A stretch of 13,925 bases of DNA from RGIG3994 sp964461635 (lineage in GTDB: Bacteria; Bacillota; Clostridia; Oscillospirales; CAG-272). Each line of letters opens with the position of its first letter. Positions within the stretch are counted from its first letter, which is position 1. A program made the position numbers and the translations under genes. Under the pieces are notes generated by a model. That model was not told the origin of the DNA and did not search any database. It saw only the letters and a program-made list of their open reading frames with translations. This document shows positions 6,766 through 13,867 of this stretch, piece after piece. The stretch lies in assembly GCA_964461635.1 (NCBI GenBank), contig CAYWVC010000038.1:1-13925 (forward strand). The letters run 5' to 3'.

Positions 6766-7434
6766 GTGAGATTGCTTATAGCCGAGGACGATCCGCGACT
6801 GTTGAGGTCGCTTATCCATATATTCGAGACTAACCGATATTCGGCCGACGGCGTTAGTAACGGGAACGACGCTTACGACTACGCCGTAAACGGTGAATAC
6901 GACGGATACGTTTTTGATATAATGATGCCCGGAACGGACGGGCTCGGCGTGCTCCGAAGGCTGAGGCAGGAGGGCGACAGCACCCCCGCGCTGTTTTTGA
7001 GTGCAAGGTCGGAGATATCCCAACGTGTGGAGGGGCTTGACGCGGGGGCGGACGATTACCTTGCCAAGCCGTTTTCAACGCAGGAGCTTCTTGCCCGTGT
7101 GCGGGCTATGCTTAGGCGAAAAGACAATTTCACCCCAGATCTGATAACCCTCGGCAATACCGTGCTTAACCGATCGACCTACGAGCTGTCGGTCGGAGAC
7201 GTGTCCCTGACTCTCGGCGGCAAGGAATTCAGTATACTTGAGTTGCTGATGTGTCACCCCGGCACGGTTATCTCCACCGAGCAGCTTATAACAAATATTT
7301 GGGGCTACGAAACGACGGTGGATACGAGCGTCGTGTGGGTCCATATTTCAAATCTGCGCAAGAAATTTGATGCCGTAGGATCGTCGCTCAAGGTGCGGTT
7401 CGTGCGCGGCGCGGGCTATCTGCTGGAGGAATGA
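6766..7434 (+). CDS. OmpR/PhoB-family response regulator
   Basis: A 222-residue cytoplasmic transcription factor. The N-terminal receiver domain has the acidic pair D8/D9, phosphoacceptor D51 (VFDIMMPG), S79 and K101 (LAKPFS). The C-terminal winged-helix DNA-binding domain runs from about 130 to the end (GGKEFSILELL...VWVHISNLRKK...VRGAGYLL). Phosphorylation by the adjacent kinase should favour dimer binding to direct repeats of about 11 bases. The open frame begins at 6757, but that GTG lies inside the Shine-Dalgarno sequence GGGAGGT (6752-6758), so GTG 6766 (7-base spacing, starting directly with the receiver strand VRLLIAEDD) is the start. The sensor kinase begins 4 bases after its stop, so they are co-translated. 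The TTTAG repeat upstream suggests autoregulation. Confidence 0.95.
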   Translation: MRLLIAEDDPRLLRSLIHIFETNRYSADGVSNGNDAYDYAVNGEYDGYVFDIMMPGTDGLGVLRRLRQEGDSTPALFLSARSEISQRVEGLDAGADDYLAKPFSTQELLARVRAMLRRKDNFTPDLITLGNTVLNRSTYELSVGDVSLTLGGKEFSILELLMCHPGTVISTEQLITNIWGYETTVDTSVVWVHISNLRKKFDAVGSSLKVRFVRGAGYLLEE

Positions 7435-7438
7435 TGAT

Positions 7439-8695
7439 ATGATATATCGCCTTCGCAGAAAATTTATCCTCGTCTGTACACTGTCGCTTGCAATCGTTTT
7501 TGCTCTGATATTTTCATTGATCTGCGTGTTGTGTACGGTTTCGGACAATCGGACCCTTGATACTCTGACCGATGCGATCGCGTCGGGGAACGGGAGGTTC
7601 CCGGACGCCTTCGGCTCGTCCCCCGGGGAGCTGCCGCATAACGGTAAGGATCACGGCTTGCCCGATGCCGGTAACGGTGTGATAAACGGCGAGACACGAT
7701 TCAGCACCCGACATTTTACCGTGTGGTTTGATGAGGACGGCAACGCGGTGCAAAGCAATACCGAGGCGATCCATACGGTGGATGAAAGCACGGCTCGGGA
7801 ATACGCCGCCGAGGTGCTTGTCGGCGGCAAGGAGCGCGGATGGTACCGGAGCTTTCGCTATAAGGTCTACCGCGACGGCTATCGCAGTGCCGTGACGTTT
7901 GTCGATGCAAGTATGAACAGAGCACAGTCGAGGAATTTACTGCTTGCCGTGTTCATCGTGCTTGCTTTGAGCTTTTCCATCGTGTTGCTTTTGATCGTTG
8001 TTCTGTCACGGCGGGTAGTGCGACCTGCGGCGGAGAGCTATAGCAAGCAAAAACAGTTTATCACCGATGCGGGACACGAGCTCAAAACGCCCTTGACGCT
8101 GATCCTTGCGGACCTTGATATTGCCGAAACGGAGCTTGGTAAGAGCGAGTGGCTTGACGATATCCGCGCCGAGAGCGAAAGAATGACCGACCTTGTTTCG
8201 CAGATGGTCACGTTGACGAGGATGGATGAGGATCAGCCGAGGCTCGTGACGTCCCGTATATCGCTGTCCGACACCGTCCTCGATACCGTATCCGAGTTCT
8301 CGGGCATCGCGGCGGCAAAGGGGTTGAAGCTGACGGTATCCGTTGATCCGGATATTGAGACCGACGGTGACGAGGCATCGTTGCGCAGGCTCGTTTCGAT
8401 ACTTCTTGACAATGCGGTGAAGTATTGCGATCCGGCGGGAGAGATAAAGGTCACACTTGTATGCAGACACCGCGTATGCCTCTCGGTTGAGAACAGCTAT
8501 TCTGCCGTTGAAACGGTCGAGCTGGATCGGCTTTTCGATCGCTTTTTCCGCGCGGATAAGGCACGTACGGCGGGAAGCGGCTTCGGCATCGGGCTTTCGA
8601 TTGCCAAGGCGATCGCCGTCGCGCACCGAGCGGATATAGAGGCTTACAGACCCGACGGAGAGCACATCGGCTTTCGCGTTAAACTGAAAAAATAA
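7439..8695 (+). CDS. Membrane sensor histidine kinase
   Basis: A 418-residue kinase partner of the preceding regulator. Membrane segments at about 9-31 and 167-189 bracket an extracytoplasmic sensor region of about 135 residues that has no recognised fold. RRVVRPAAESYSKQKQ follows directly, so there is no HAMP-length linker. The HisKA box FITDAGHELKTPL has phosphoacceptor His213. The ATPase domain has the N box LLDNAVKYC (Asn325) and the G2 box GSGFGIGLSIAK (379-390). The usual DxGxG G1 box is replaced by VENSYSAVETVEL, a variation seen in many compact kinases. Start ATG 7439 has GGAGGA at 7425-7430. The signal is unknown. Gene order suggests that it controls the VTC-DUF4956-lipoprotein operon downstream. 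Confidence 0.93.
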   Translation: MIYRLRRKFILVCTLSLAIVFALIFSLICVLCTVSDNRTLDTLTDAIASGNGRFPDAFGSSPGELPHNGKDHGLPDAGNGVINGETRFSTRHFTVWFDEDGNAVQSNTEAIHTVDESTAREYAAEVLVGGKERGWYRSFRYKVYRDGYRSAVTFVDASMNRAQSRNLLLAVFIVLALSFSIVLLLIVVLSRRVVRPAAESYSKQKQFITDAGHELKTPLTLILADLDIAETELGKSEWLDDIRAESERMTDLVSQMVTLTRMDEDQPRLVTSRISLSDTVLDTVSEFSGIAAAKGLKLTVSVDPDIETDGDEASLRRLVSILLDNAVKYCDPAGEIKVTLVCRHRVCLSVENSYSAVETVELDRLFDRFFRADKARTAGSGFGIGLSIAKAIAVAHRADIEAYRPDGEHIGFRVKLKK

Positions 8696-8731
8696 AAAAT
8701 GCGGAAGAAATGAAAATCTTCCGCATTTTTT
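8694..8731. terminator. Strong intrinsic terminator after the two-component operon
   Basis: A 15-bp perfect stem (8694-8708 with 8717-8731; core TGCGGAAGA/TCTTCCGCA) has an 8-base loop and an A-run/T-run on its two sides, so it can work in both directions. It overlaps the kinase stop codon. Its final Ts form part of the first TTTAG repeat of the next promoter. Confidence 0.92.
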
Positions 8732-8760
8732 AGTTTGACTTTAGCCGATTGGTGTAAAAT
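8729..8760 (+). promoter_or_regulatory. VTC-operon promoter with TTTAG direct repeat (putative regulator binding site)
   Basis: TTTAG at 8729-8733 and 8740-8744 (11-base period), then 10 bases, then TAAAAT (8755-8760). This matches the element before the response-regulator gene in repeat sequence, period and distance to the -10 box. A TTGACT at 8735-8740 is only 14 bases from TAAAAT, too close for a normal -35 pairing, which fits an activator-dependent promoter. Confidence 0.6.
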
Positions 8761-8792
8761 AACCTCAGTAAACGGTGCAAAGGAGGTGTCGT

Positions 8793-9503
8793 GTGGAATA
8801 TCTGAGCTGCTTTAAGCGATACGAGCTGAAATACCTCCTTGATCCCGGACAGTATGCGACGGTGCGGGAAGTGATGGCGCGGCACACGGTACCGGATGAA
8901 TACGGCAAGAGCACTGTGTGCAACGTTTATTACGACACACCGAATTACCGACTCATCAGAAGGTCTGTCGAGGCACCGATATACAAAGAAAAGCTGCGTA
9001 TCAGAAGCTACGGCGTATCGCGTCCCGACGGACGTGTGTTTGTCGAGATCAAGAAAAAATATGATTCTGTGGTATATAAACGCCGTGAGGCGATGAGGCT
9101 ATGTGACGCGCTTGAGTTTATGCGCGATCCGAAGCCGTATTCGCAGATAAGCGCGGAGGTAGCTTACTTCGTTCGGTATTACCGCGAGCTGCAACCCGCG
9201 GCGCTGATATCCTGCTCGCGTGAGGCGTTCTTCTCGGCGGCGGACCGCGATCTCAGAATAACCTTTGATACCGATATCCGTTGGCGGACGGAGGACGTGG
9301 ATCTGACCCTCGGCGCCGGGGGAGAGCCGATACTTTCCGACGGGCGGATACTTATGGAAATAAAAGTCGCGGGGGCTATTCCGCTTTGGCTCGTTGATGT
9401 GCTGTCGCGCGAGAGAATATATAAAACTTCATTTTCAAAATATGGGCGTGCATATACGGCAATGCTTGCAATGCCGAGAACGGGGAGGTCCGATAATGTA
9501 TAA
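8793..9503 (+). CDS. VTC-domain (polyphosphate polymerase domain) protein
   Basis: A 236-residue single-domain protein of the VTC/triphosphate-tunnel fold. In yeast Vtc4 this domain polymerises ATP gamma-phosphate into polyphosphate. Tunnel residues are visible as E11/K13 (YELKY), K65/K67/R69/R71 (YKEKLRIRSYG), E85 and K87-K89 (VFVEIKKKYD), K96-R98, R156, E189/K191 (LMEIKV) and K216 (SFSKYG). The charged set therefore looks complete and catalysis is plausible. It has no membrane segment; the DUF4956 gene, overlapping by 8 bases, likely supplies the membrane partner. The frame is open from 8775, but AAGGAGGT at 8780-8787 selects GTG 8793 (5-base spacing). It is the first gene of a three-gene operon behind the TTTAG-repeat promoter. 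The product in this organism is not proven to be polyphosphate. Confidence 0.9.
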   Translation: MEYLSCFKRYELKYLLDPGQYATVREVMARHTVPDEYGKSTVCNVYYDTPNYRLIRRSVEAPIYKEKLRIRSYGVSRPDGRVFVEIKKKYDSVVYKRREAMRLCDALEFMRDPKPYSQISAEVAYFVRYYRELQPAALISCSREAFFSAADRDLRITFDTDIRWRTEDVDLTLGAGGEPILSDGRILMEIKVAGAIPLWLVDVLSRERIYKTSFSKYGRAYTAMLAMPRTGRSDNV

Positions 9504-10185
9504 TTTGTTCGACAGTATTTTGGGTGACGGCAGTCAGAACACCCTTACTGCGGTGAAATTTTGCCTTTGCGTGGGAATTTCGCTTTTGGCGGGGGCGATA
9601 TACTGCCTCGCTTGCTCGTTCAAGTCGCGTGAGAGCCGCAGCCTTCGCCTGTCGCTCTTTTTCTTGCCTGCCGTTGTATGCGTAACCGTGATGATGGTAA
9701 ACGGCAACCTCGGGATCGGCGTGGCGGTTGCCGGAGCATTTTCGCTCGTGCGTTTCCGCTCCGCACCGGGAAGTGCGAAGGAGATGGCAGTCATCTTTAT
9801 GACTATGTGCACGGGGCTTATCGCCGGAGTGGGGTACTTGGCGTACGCAATGCTTTTTACCGTTATTATGTGTATTATGCTGTTCGCGGCTCAGCTCATA
9901 ACCTCGGCACGTGAGGGGAAGGACCGTCGCCGCATGCTGAAACTCACGGTGCCGGAGGATCTTGATTACACCGGCGCGTTTGACGAAGTGTTCGACGAAT
10001 TTACCGCGTCGCACCGCTTGACGGGGGTAAAGACATCCAATATGGGCAGTCTTTTTAAGCTGACTTACGATATCGTGCTGAAAAACGACGCGGAAGAAAA
10101 GAATTTCATAGATAAGCTGAGAATAAGAAACGGAAATCTTGAGATAATGATTTTACGGCATACCGATAACGAAAACGGGATCTGA
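9496..10185 (+). CDS. DUF4956 family membrane protein
   Basis: A 229-residue protein with an N-terminal membrane part and a cytosolic C-terminal part. Hydrophobic segments are at about 20-41, 53-69, 72-84 and 98-135. The family signature AGAFSLVRFRSAPGSAKE lies at 79-96. Residues 140-229 form a charged alpha/beta region that may contact the VTC protein. DUF4956 genes commonly sit next to VTC-domain genes, so a role as membrane anchor or conduit for the VTC product is a reasonable inference, not established. The frame is open upstream inside the VTC gene, but GGGAGGT at 9483-9489 points to the ATG at 9496 (6-base spacing). The 8-base overlap with the VTC gene implies translational coupling. 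Confidence 0.9.
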   Translation: MYNLFDSILGDGSQNTLTAVKFCLCVGISLLAGAIYCLACSFKSRESRSLRLSLFFLPAVVCVTVMMVNGNLGIGVAVAGAFSLVRFRSAPGSAKEMAVIFMTMCTGLIAGVGYLAYAMLFTVIMCIMLFAAQLITSAREGKDRRRMLKLTVPEDLDYTGAFDEVFDEFTASHRLTGVKTSNMGSLFKLTYDIVLKNDAEEKNFIDKLRIRNGNLEIMILRHTDNENGI

Positions 10186-10202
10186 GACTAAAAAATTCTC
10201 GT

Positions 10203-10229
10203 GTTGCCGCAGGGCAACGAAAAGGAGGT
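10203..10229 (+). promoter_or_regulatory. Intercistronic hairpin just before the lipoprotein ribosome binding site
   Basis: GTTGCC (10203-10208) pairs with GGCAAC (10213-10218) around GCAG. The Shine-Dalgarno AAGGAGGT follows at 10222-10229. There is no U-tract, so it is not a terminator. It may set mRNA processing or stability between cistrons, which is inference. Confidence 0.4.
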
Positions 10230-10233
10230 CATT

Positions 10234-12159
10234 ATGAAAAAAGCGGTGATTGCTTTCGTGGCGATCCTCACAGTGCTTTGTATTTTGTGTTCCTGTCACG
10301 TTCCCGAGGGACCGGGGGAGGGTGACGGCAGTACCGCGGAGGCGGATCTGCCGTCCGCCGACGTAACCGACGCTGCCGAGATTGAGGTTGATCGCAACGT
10401 ATACAACTTCGTTCTTGAGTCGTCGGACGGGGATTCGTATACCTTCCGCGACGCCGAAAGTCAAAGGACGGCGACCGTGACCGTGACGTGTGTCTCGGGT
10501 ACGGGCGGCCTGTGCTCGGTCAACGGCAATACACTGTCGTTCGGGACAATGACGGAGGACAGCGTTTACGCGCTTTCGGGAGAATTTTACGGTAATATTA
10601 CCGTAGCGTCGAGCCCGGATTTTAAGCTTGAGCTTGAGCTTGACGGGCTTTCGCTTACCTCGTATACCGAGTGTCCGATGGTTTTCTCGGAATGTGACAA
10701 AATCGTCCTTTCTGCTAAGAAGGGCACGCAGAACTATATATACGATCTGCGCGAGGTGAGCGAGGAGTATACCGGGTGTGTGTACGCCGATTGCGATATT
10801 TCGCTTCAGGGGAAGGGTGAGCTCTATATCGTTTCCGAAAACAATAACGGAGTTCATTCCAAGGATGATCTGAAGGTCAAGAATCTCGTGCTTCAGGTGG
10901 AATGCGCCGATAACGCGTTGAAGGGCAACGACGGCGTAACGGTCGAATCGGGCGACATCGTATTGATCGCTCGGCAGGGCGATGGTATAAAGACCTCAAA
11001 CAGCAAGCTGTCTTCTAAGGGGAAGCAAAAGGGAAGCGTGCTGATAAGCGGCGGCACCCTTACCGTGTTTTCGGCACGGGACGCGGTAGACGCGGCGTAC
11101 GACGTCGTCATAGACGAGAGCAGTAACGTCACCTCCGTCACTTTGCTTACGGGGAAATACTCCAAATACAGTGAGGACGGGGAGCAGTCCGATACGCTTC
11201 AGCCCTCCGATACGGGCAACGGCGTCCAGCCGCCCGAAATTCCCGACGGCGGCGGAATGGGCGGAGGCTTCGGAGGCGGCTTCGGCGGAGGTATGGCAGG
11301 CAGACCCGGAGGTGGAATGGGGAGCCGTCCCGGTGGGATGGGCGGCGGAATGAATGAGGGAAACCCCGACAAGAGCTCAGTCTCCGCCAAGGGTATCAAG
11401 GCGGCGAATTCGGTCACGGTGTCGGCGGGAACCGTCAGTATTACCGCGTATGACGATGCGATCCACGCAAATGCCGACGGGACGCTTGAGAACGGGGAGA
11501 CCCCGACGGGCAACGTGACGGTCTCGGGCGGAGCTCTTACACTGTTTTCTGCCGACGATGCGATCCACGCAGACGGCAGAGCCGCCGTATCCGGAGGCAC
11601 GGTGTCGGTCACGGGAAGCTACGAGGGTATCGAGGGCTCGTTTGTGGAGATCTCGGGCGGTGACGTTGGTGTGATATCCACCGACGACGGACTTAACGGC
11701 ACGTCAACGACGGGGGAGAGCATAGTTATCTCCGGCGGGACGCTGTTCGTGTATGCGGGCGGCGACGGACTTGATTCAAACAGCCGTAGCTCGGGGGACG
11801 GAATCCTGTTCTCCGGAGGTCGGTCGGTGATAATCTCCACGGGAAATGCCGATTCGTCGATAGATACCGAGAAGGGGTATAAATATACTGGAGGATACGT
11901 TATCGGGATCGGCCCGAGCGGAGGAATGAATAACAGCGAGTCGGTAAACAGCTCACCGTCCTTCTCGGGGATCGGATCGAAGGGAAGCGTAAGCCTTAAA
12001 AAGGACGGCTATCTTGTAATCGACGGTGTCGTAAGCGTTAAAATGCCTGTCGCTTTGAATGCCTTTGTCGTCTGCCTTGGCAAAACGGGGGCAAAGCTGT
12101 CGTCATCGTCCTCATCCGAGCTGACGTTTGACCGCAACGGGGTGTCATGGTCGGAGTGA
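10234..12159 (+). CDS. Carbohydrate-binding domain (DUF4353/Cthe_2159-like) beta-helix lipoprotein
   Basis: A 641-residue exported lipoprotein. It has a signal peptide MKKAVIAFVAILTVLCIL with lipobox LCSC (Cys21 lipidated), then an acidic, Gly/Ser-rich spacer. The rest is a ladder of repeats of the form VSGGxLxVxSxDDAIHA. At least seven are visible on both sides of a Gly/Met/Arg/Pro-rich hinge at about 339-375 (GGGF/GGGM units). This pattern matches proteins annotated as carbohydrate-binding domain, DUF4353 (Cthe_2159 family), which form right-handed beta-helices and bind acidic polysaccharide. The recurrent Asp pairs are probable calcium ligands. The frame is open from 10201, but AAGGAGGT at 10222-10229 sets the ATG at 10234. 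Last gene of the VTC operon. A role outside the cell in holding a polymer or wall glycan is inference. Confidence 0.88.
   Translation: MKKAVIAFVAILTVLCILCSCHVPEGPGEGDGSTAEADLPSADVTDAAEIEVDRNVYNFVLESSDGDSYTFRDAESQRTATVTVTCVSGTGGLCSVNGNTLSFGTMTEDSVYALSGEFYGNITVASSPDFKLELELDGLSLTSYTECPMVFSECDKIVLSAKKGTQNYIYDLREVSEEYTGCVYADCDISLQGKGELYIVSENNNGVHSKDDLKVKNLVLQVECADNALKGNDGVTVESGDIVLIARQGDGIKTSNSKLSSKGKQKGSVLISGGTLTVFSARDAVDAAYDVVIDESSNVTSVTLLTGKYSKYSEDGEQSDTLQPSDTGNGVQPPEIPDGGGMGGGFGGGFGGGMAGRPGGGMGSRPGGMGGGMNEGNPDKSSVSAKGIKAANSVTVSAGTVSITAYDDAIHANADGTLENGETPTGNVTVSGGALTLFSADDAIHADGRAAVSGGTVSVTGSYEGIEGSFVEISGGDVGVISTDDGLNGTSTTGESIVISGGTLFVYAGGDGLDSNSRSSGDGILFSGGRSVIISTGNADSSIDTEKGYKYTGGYVIGIGPSGGMNNSESVNSSPSFSGIGSKGSVSLKKDGYLVIDGVVSVKMPVALNAFVVCLGKTGAKLSSSSSSELTFDRNGVSWSE
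11452..11571 (+). repeat. In-frame 18-base repeat in the lipoprotein gene
   Basis: GACGATGCGATCCACGCA occurs at 11452-11469 and 11554-11571, 102 bases (34 codons) apart, encoding DDAIHA both times. It marks recent duplication or gene conversion of beta-helix rungs. Confidence 0.85.
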
Positions 12160-12187
12160 GATACGGCGAAAAAATATTAAATAATAC

Positions 12188-12216
12188 TTGAATTCGCAAA
12201 AGAAGTGTGATACAAT
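12188..12216 (+). promoter_or_regulatory. Promoter of the EEP-family gene
   Basis: TTGAAT (12188-12193), a 17-base spacer and TACAAT (12211-12216) with an extended TG (TGTGATACAAT). The predicted start of transcription lies near 12223, inside the left arm of the hairpin that follows. Confidence 0.75.
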
Positions 12217-12219
12217 TAA

Positions 12220-12259
12220 GCCGTCCGGAGTGTCTGTGTCCGGGCGGCACCTTCTTTTT
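12220..12259 (+). terminator. Hairpin with T-run: terminator of the VTC operon or leader attenuator
   Basis: GCCGTCCGGA (12220-12229) pairs with TCCGGGCGGC (12239-12248), including one G.T pair, around a 9-base loop. Two Ts, one C and five Ts follow at 12252-12259. It lies 60 bases after the lipoprotein stop but 3' of the next promoter, so it could end the upstream transcript and also sit at the very 5' end of the EEP mRNA. Confidence 0.55.
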
Positions 12260-12273
12260 GGGGGAATAACCGT

Positions 12274-13113
12274 ATGCGCTTGATGTCAAATAATCAGTGG
12301 AAATGTGATAAAAACAACGATGCGTGGCGTGCGCGGGGCGAGGATTGCTCGGCGGAATCCCGCGTCGGCGGTCTTGTGCGAGCCTATAACGAGATATTGC
12401 CCGATGTGATGGGACTTCAGGAGGTGTCATCGCGTATGGCAGAGCTTATGATGGCGGAGCTTGCGAAAACGTCGGGGGCGGATTACGAATATATCTCGGG
12501 CGGGGATACGCCTATGGTCTATCGCCGTGATAAGCTCAGATTGCGCGAATCGGGATTTTTCAGATATTCCGAAGCGGTTCCCGGGCTTGACGGCAGCTTC
12601 AATAACGGCGGAACGAAGTCGTACACCTTCGGCGTGTTTGAACAGAAGGACGGCGGCGCGACCTTCGCTGTAATGTCCACCCACCTTTGGTGGAAATCGT
12701 CCGATCCGAGCTCGGCGCACTATCAGAAAAGTTCAAACGAGGCACGGGCGTATCAGATCCGCCTTGCCTGTGAACGTATGAACGGTATTATGCAAAGGTA
12801 CGGTTGCCCCGGTATTATAATGGGAGACTTGAATGCCTCGGTCAACAGCCTCTGCCTTGAGACGGCGTTTGCCGACGGTTGGCGTGAGGTGCACGACCTT
12901 GCGGTGGACTTTCGCGATGAAACGCGCGGGCATCATCCGTGCGGTCCGTCGGGTTATTCACGCGGCGATGCGGGCGAATTTTGCCGTGCGATCGACCATA
13001 TACTTGTAAAGGGTGCTTGTGAGTCTGCGGTGCGTAGCTTTCACCGCTTGAATCCCGAGTGGTTCGACCGCATATCGGATCATTATCCGCTTTACGTTGA
13101 TATCGACCTTTGA
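12274..13113 (+). CDS. Endonuclease/exonuclease/phosphatase (EEP) superfamily protein
   Basis: A 279-residue metal-dependent hydrolase of the DNase I/exonuclease III/phosphatase fold. Signature residues in order are N6 (MSNNQW), Q49-E50 (LQEV, metal ligand Glu), H137 (STHLWW), D185 and N187 (GDLNA), D241-H242 (IDHIL) and D269-H270 (SDHYP). The full catalytic set is intact. There is no signal peptide or membrane segment, so it should act in the cytoplasm. The substrate could be nucleic acid, a phosphorylated sugar or lipid, or an endonuclease target; the fold does not say which. ATG 12274 is preceded by GGGGGA at 12260-12265 (8-base spacing). It is followed 44 bases later by a small membrane-protein gene with no obvious promoter between them, so the two are probably one operon. 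Confidence 0.9.
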   Translation: MRLMSNNQWKCDKNNDAWRARGEDCSAESRVGGLVRAYNEILPDVMGLQEVSSRMAELMMAELAKTSGADYEYISGGDTPMVYRRDKLRLRESGFFRYSEAVPGLDGSFNNGGTKSYTFGVFEQKDGGATFAVMSTHLWWKSSDPSSAHYQKSSNEARAYQIRLACERMNGIMQRYGCPGIIMGDLNASVNSLCLETAFADGWREVHDLAVDFRDETRGHHPCGPSGYSRGDAGEFCRAIDHILVKGACESAVRSFHRLNPEWFDRISDHYPLYVDIDL

Positions 13114-13157
13114 GCTGTCGGCTCGGGCGTTGTCTGTATTTTATTTATGGAGGAATT

Positions 13158-13844
13158 ATGGCTATGGAAATTGTTGGTGGTATGATTGTCGGAATTATTT
13201 TGCTGTACCTTATAATCTACGTTATTGCTATGGCATGGTCGGTGCTGGTTTACGTACTGCAATCGCTCGGTGTTATGGGAATGATGAAATCATTCGGTAT
13301 GCCGCACCCCGGAACGGCGTTTATTCCGTTTTATAATGTTTTTCTTATCGGGCGGCTTGCAGAAAAGAGCTCGGCAAATAACGGGGATAAGAAGGTCAAG
13401 CCCTTCAGCAAGATCCTGTTGATCCTGATGATAGCTATGGTTGTGATCTCTATTCTTTACGTCTGTGTGGGAGGCGCGGTTTCTTTCGTCGCCGGCTTGG
13501 AGTCGGCAACCGATGAGATAGTAAACGGATCGGCAGACGGCGCGGTTACGGAGGATGCGGTTACGTTGGATTCGCTTACACCCGTGGATATCGTTATGAT
13601 AGTTGTTGTTGCTGTAACATACCTCCTGGATATGGCTGTTGCGATCACGTACAGCGTGTTTCTTTATATGGCTTGGTATAAAATATATAAGTGCTTTGCA
13701 CCCTCGCGCGCGGTCGCGTATCTCCTGCTGTCCATATTAGTGAACGTGACACAGCCTTTTATCATATTCTCGTTGCGCAATAAGACCCCGGTATCTCCCG
13801 AGCCCCCGACCTACGAGGGGACCGCGGAGGAGACGTTGGAGTAA
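13158..13844 (+). CDS. Small polytopic membrane protein, DUF5684-like
   Basis: About 228 residues with four or more hydrophobic segments (about 6-34, 85-112, 144-172 and 185-205). A conserved-looking loop GMPHPGTAFIPFYNVFLIGRLAE (start 47) follows the first segment. The PFYN plus short helix is typical of DUF5684-type membrane proteins of Bacillota, whose function is unknown. An acidic, likely extracytoplasmic loop lies at about 114-142, and a hydrophilic Pro/Glu-rich tail ends the protein. The frame is open from 13110, but GGAGGA at 13149-13154 points to ATG 13158. An ATG two codons later (13164) has better spacing and is an alternative. Family name moderately sure; function not assigned. 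Confidence 0.7.
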   Translation: MAMEIVGGMIVGIILLYLIIYVIAMAWSVLVYVLQSLGVMGMMKSFGMPHPGTAFIPFYNVFLIGRLAEKSSANNGDKKVKPFSKILLILMIAMVVISILYVCVGGAVSFVAGLESATDEIVNGSADGAVTEDAVTLDSLTPVDIVMIVVVAVTYLLDMAVAITYSVFLYMAWYKIYKCFAPSRAVAYLLLSILVNVTQPFIIFSLRNKTPVSPEPPTYEGTAEETLE

Positions 13845-13867
13845 ATCTGTAATAAAATTCATCAATC

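Noticed and set aside
8006..8665. 219-codon minus-strand frame opposite the kinase gene
   Set aside because: It mirrors the conserved kinase core; the protein is Arg-rich without domain signs, as expected from a G+C-rich shadow frame.
8735..8763. Ordinary TTGACT -35 box with a -10 at 17 bases (AATAAC) for the VTC operon
   Set aside because: AATAAC is a poor -10 match, while TAAAAT sits at the spacing shared with the regulator promoter; the TTGACT spacing to TAAAAT (14) is too short.
10153..10857. 234-codon minus-strand frame over the DUF4956/lipoprotein junction
   Set aside because: It crosses two supported genes and their intergenic signals, and no family was recognised.
11248..11352. Gly-rich tract as a simple DNA repeat or CRISPR-like array
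   Set aside because: The units are irregular at the DNA level, in frame with the lipoprotein gene and encode Gly/Met/Pro/Arg; no spacers or direct repeats of CRISPR length.
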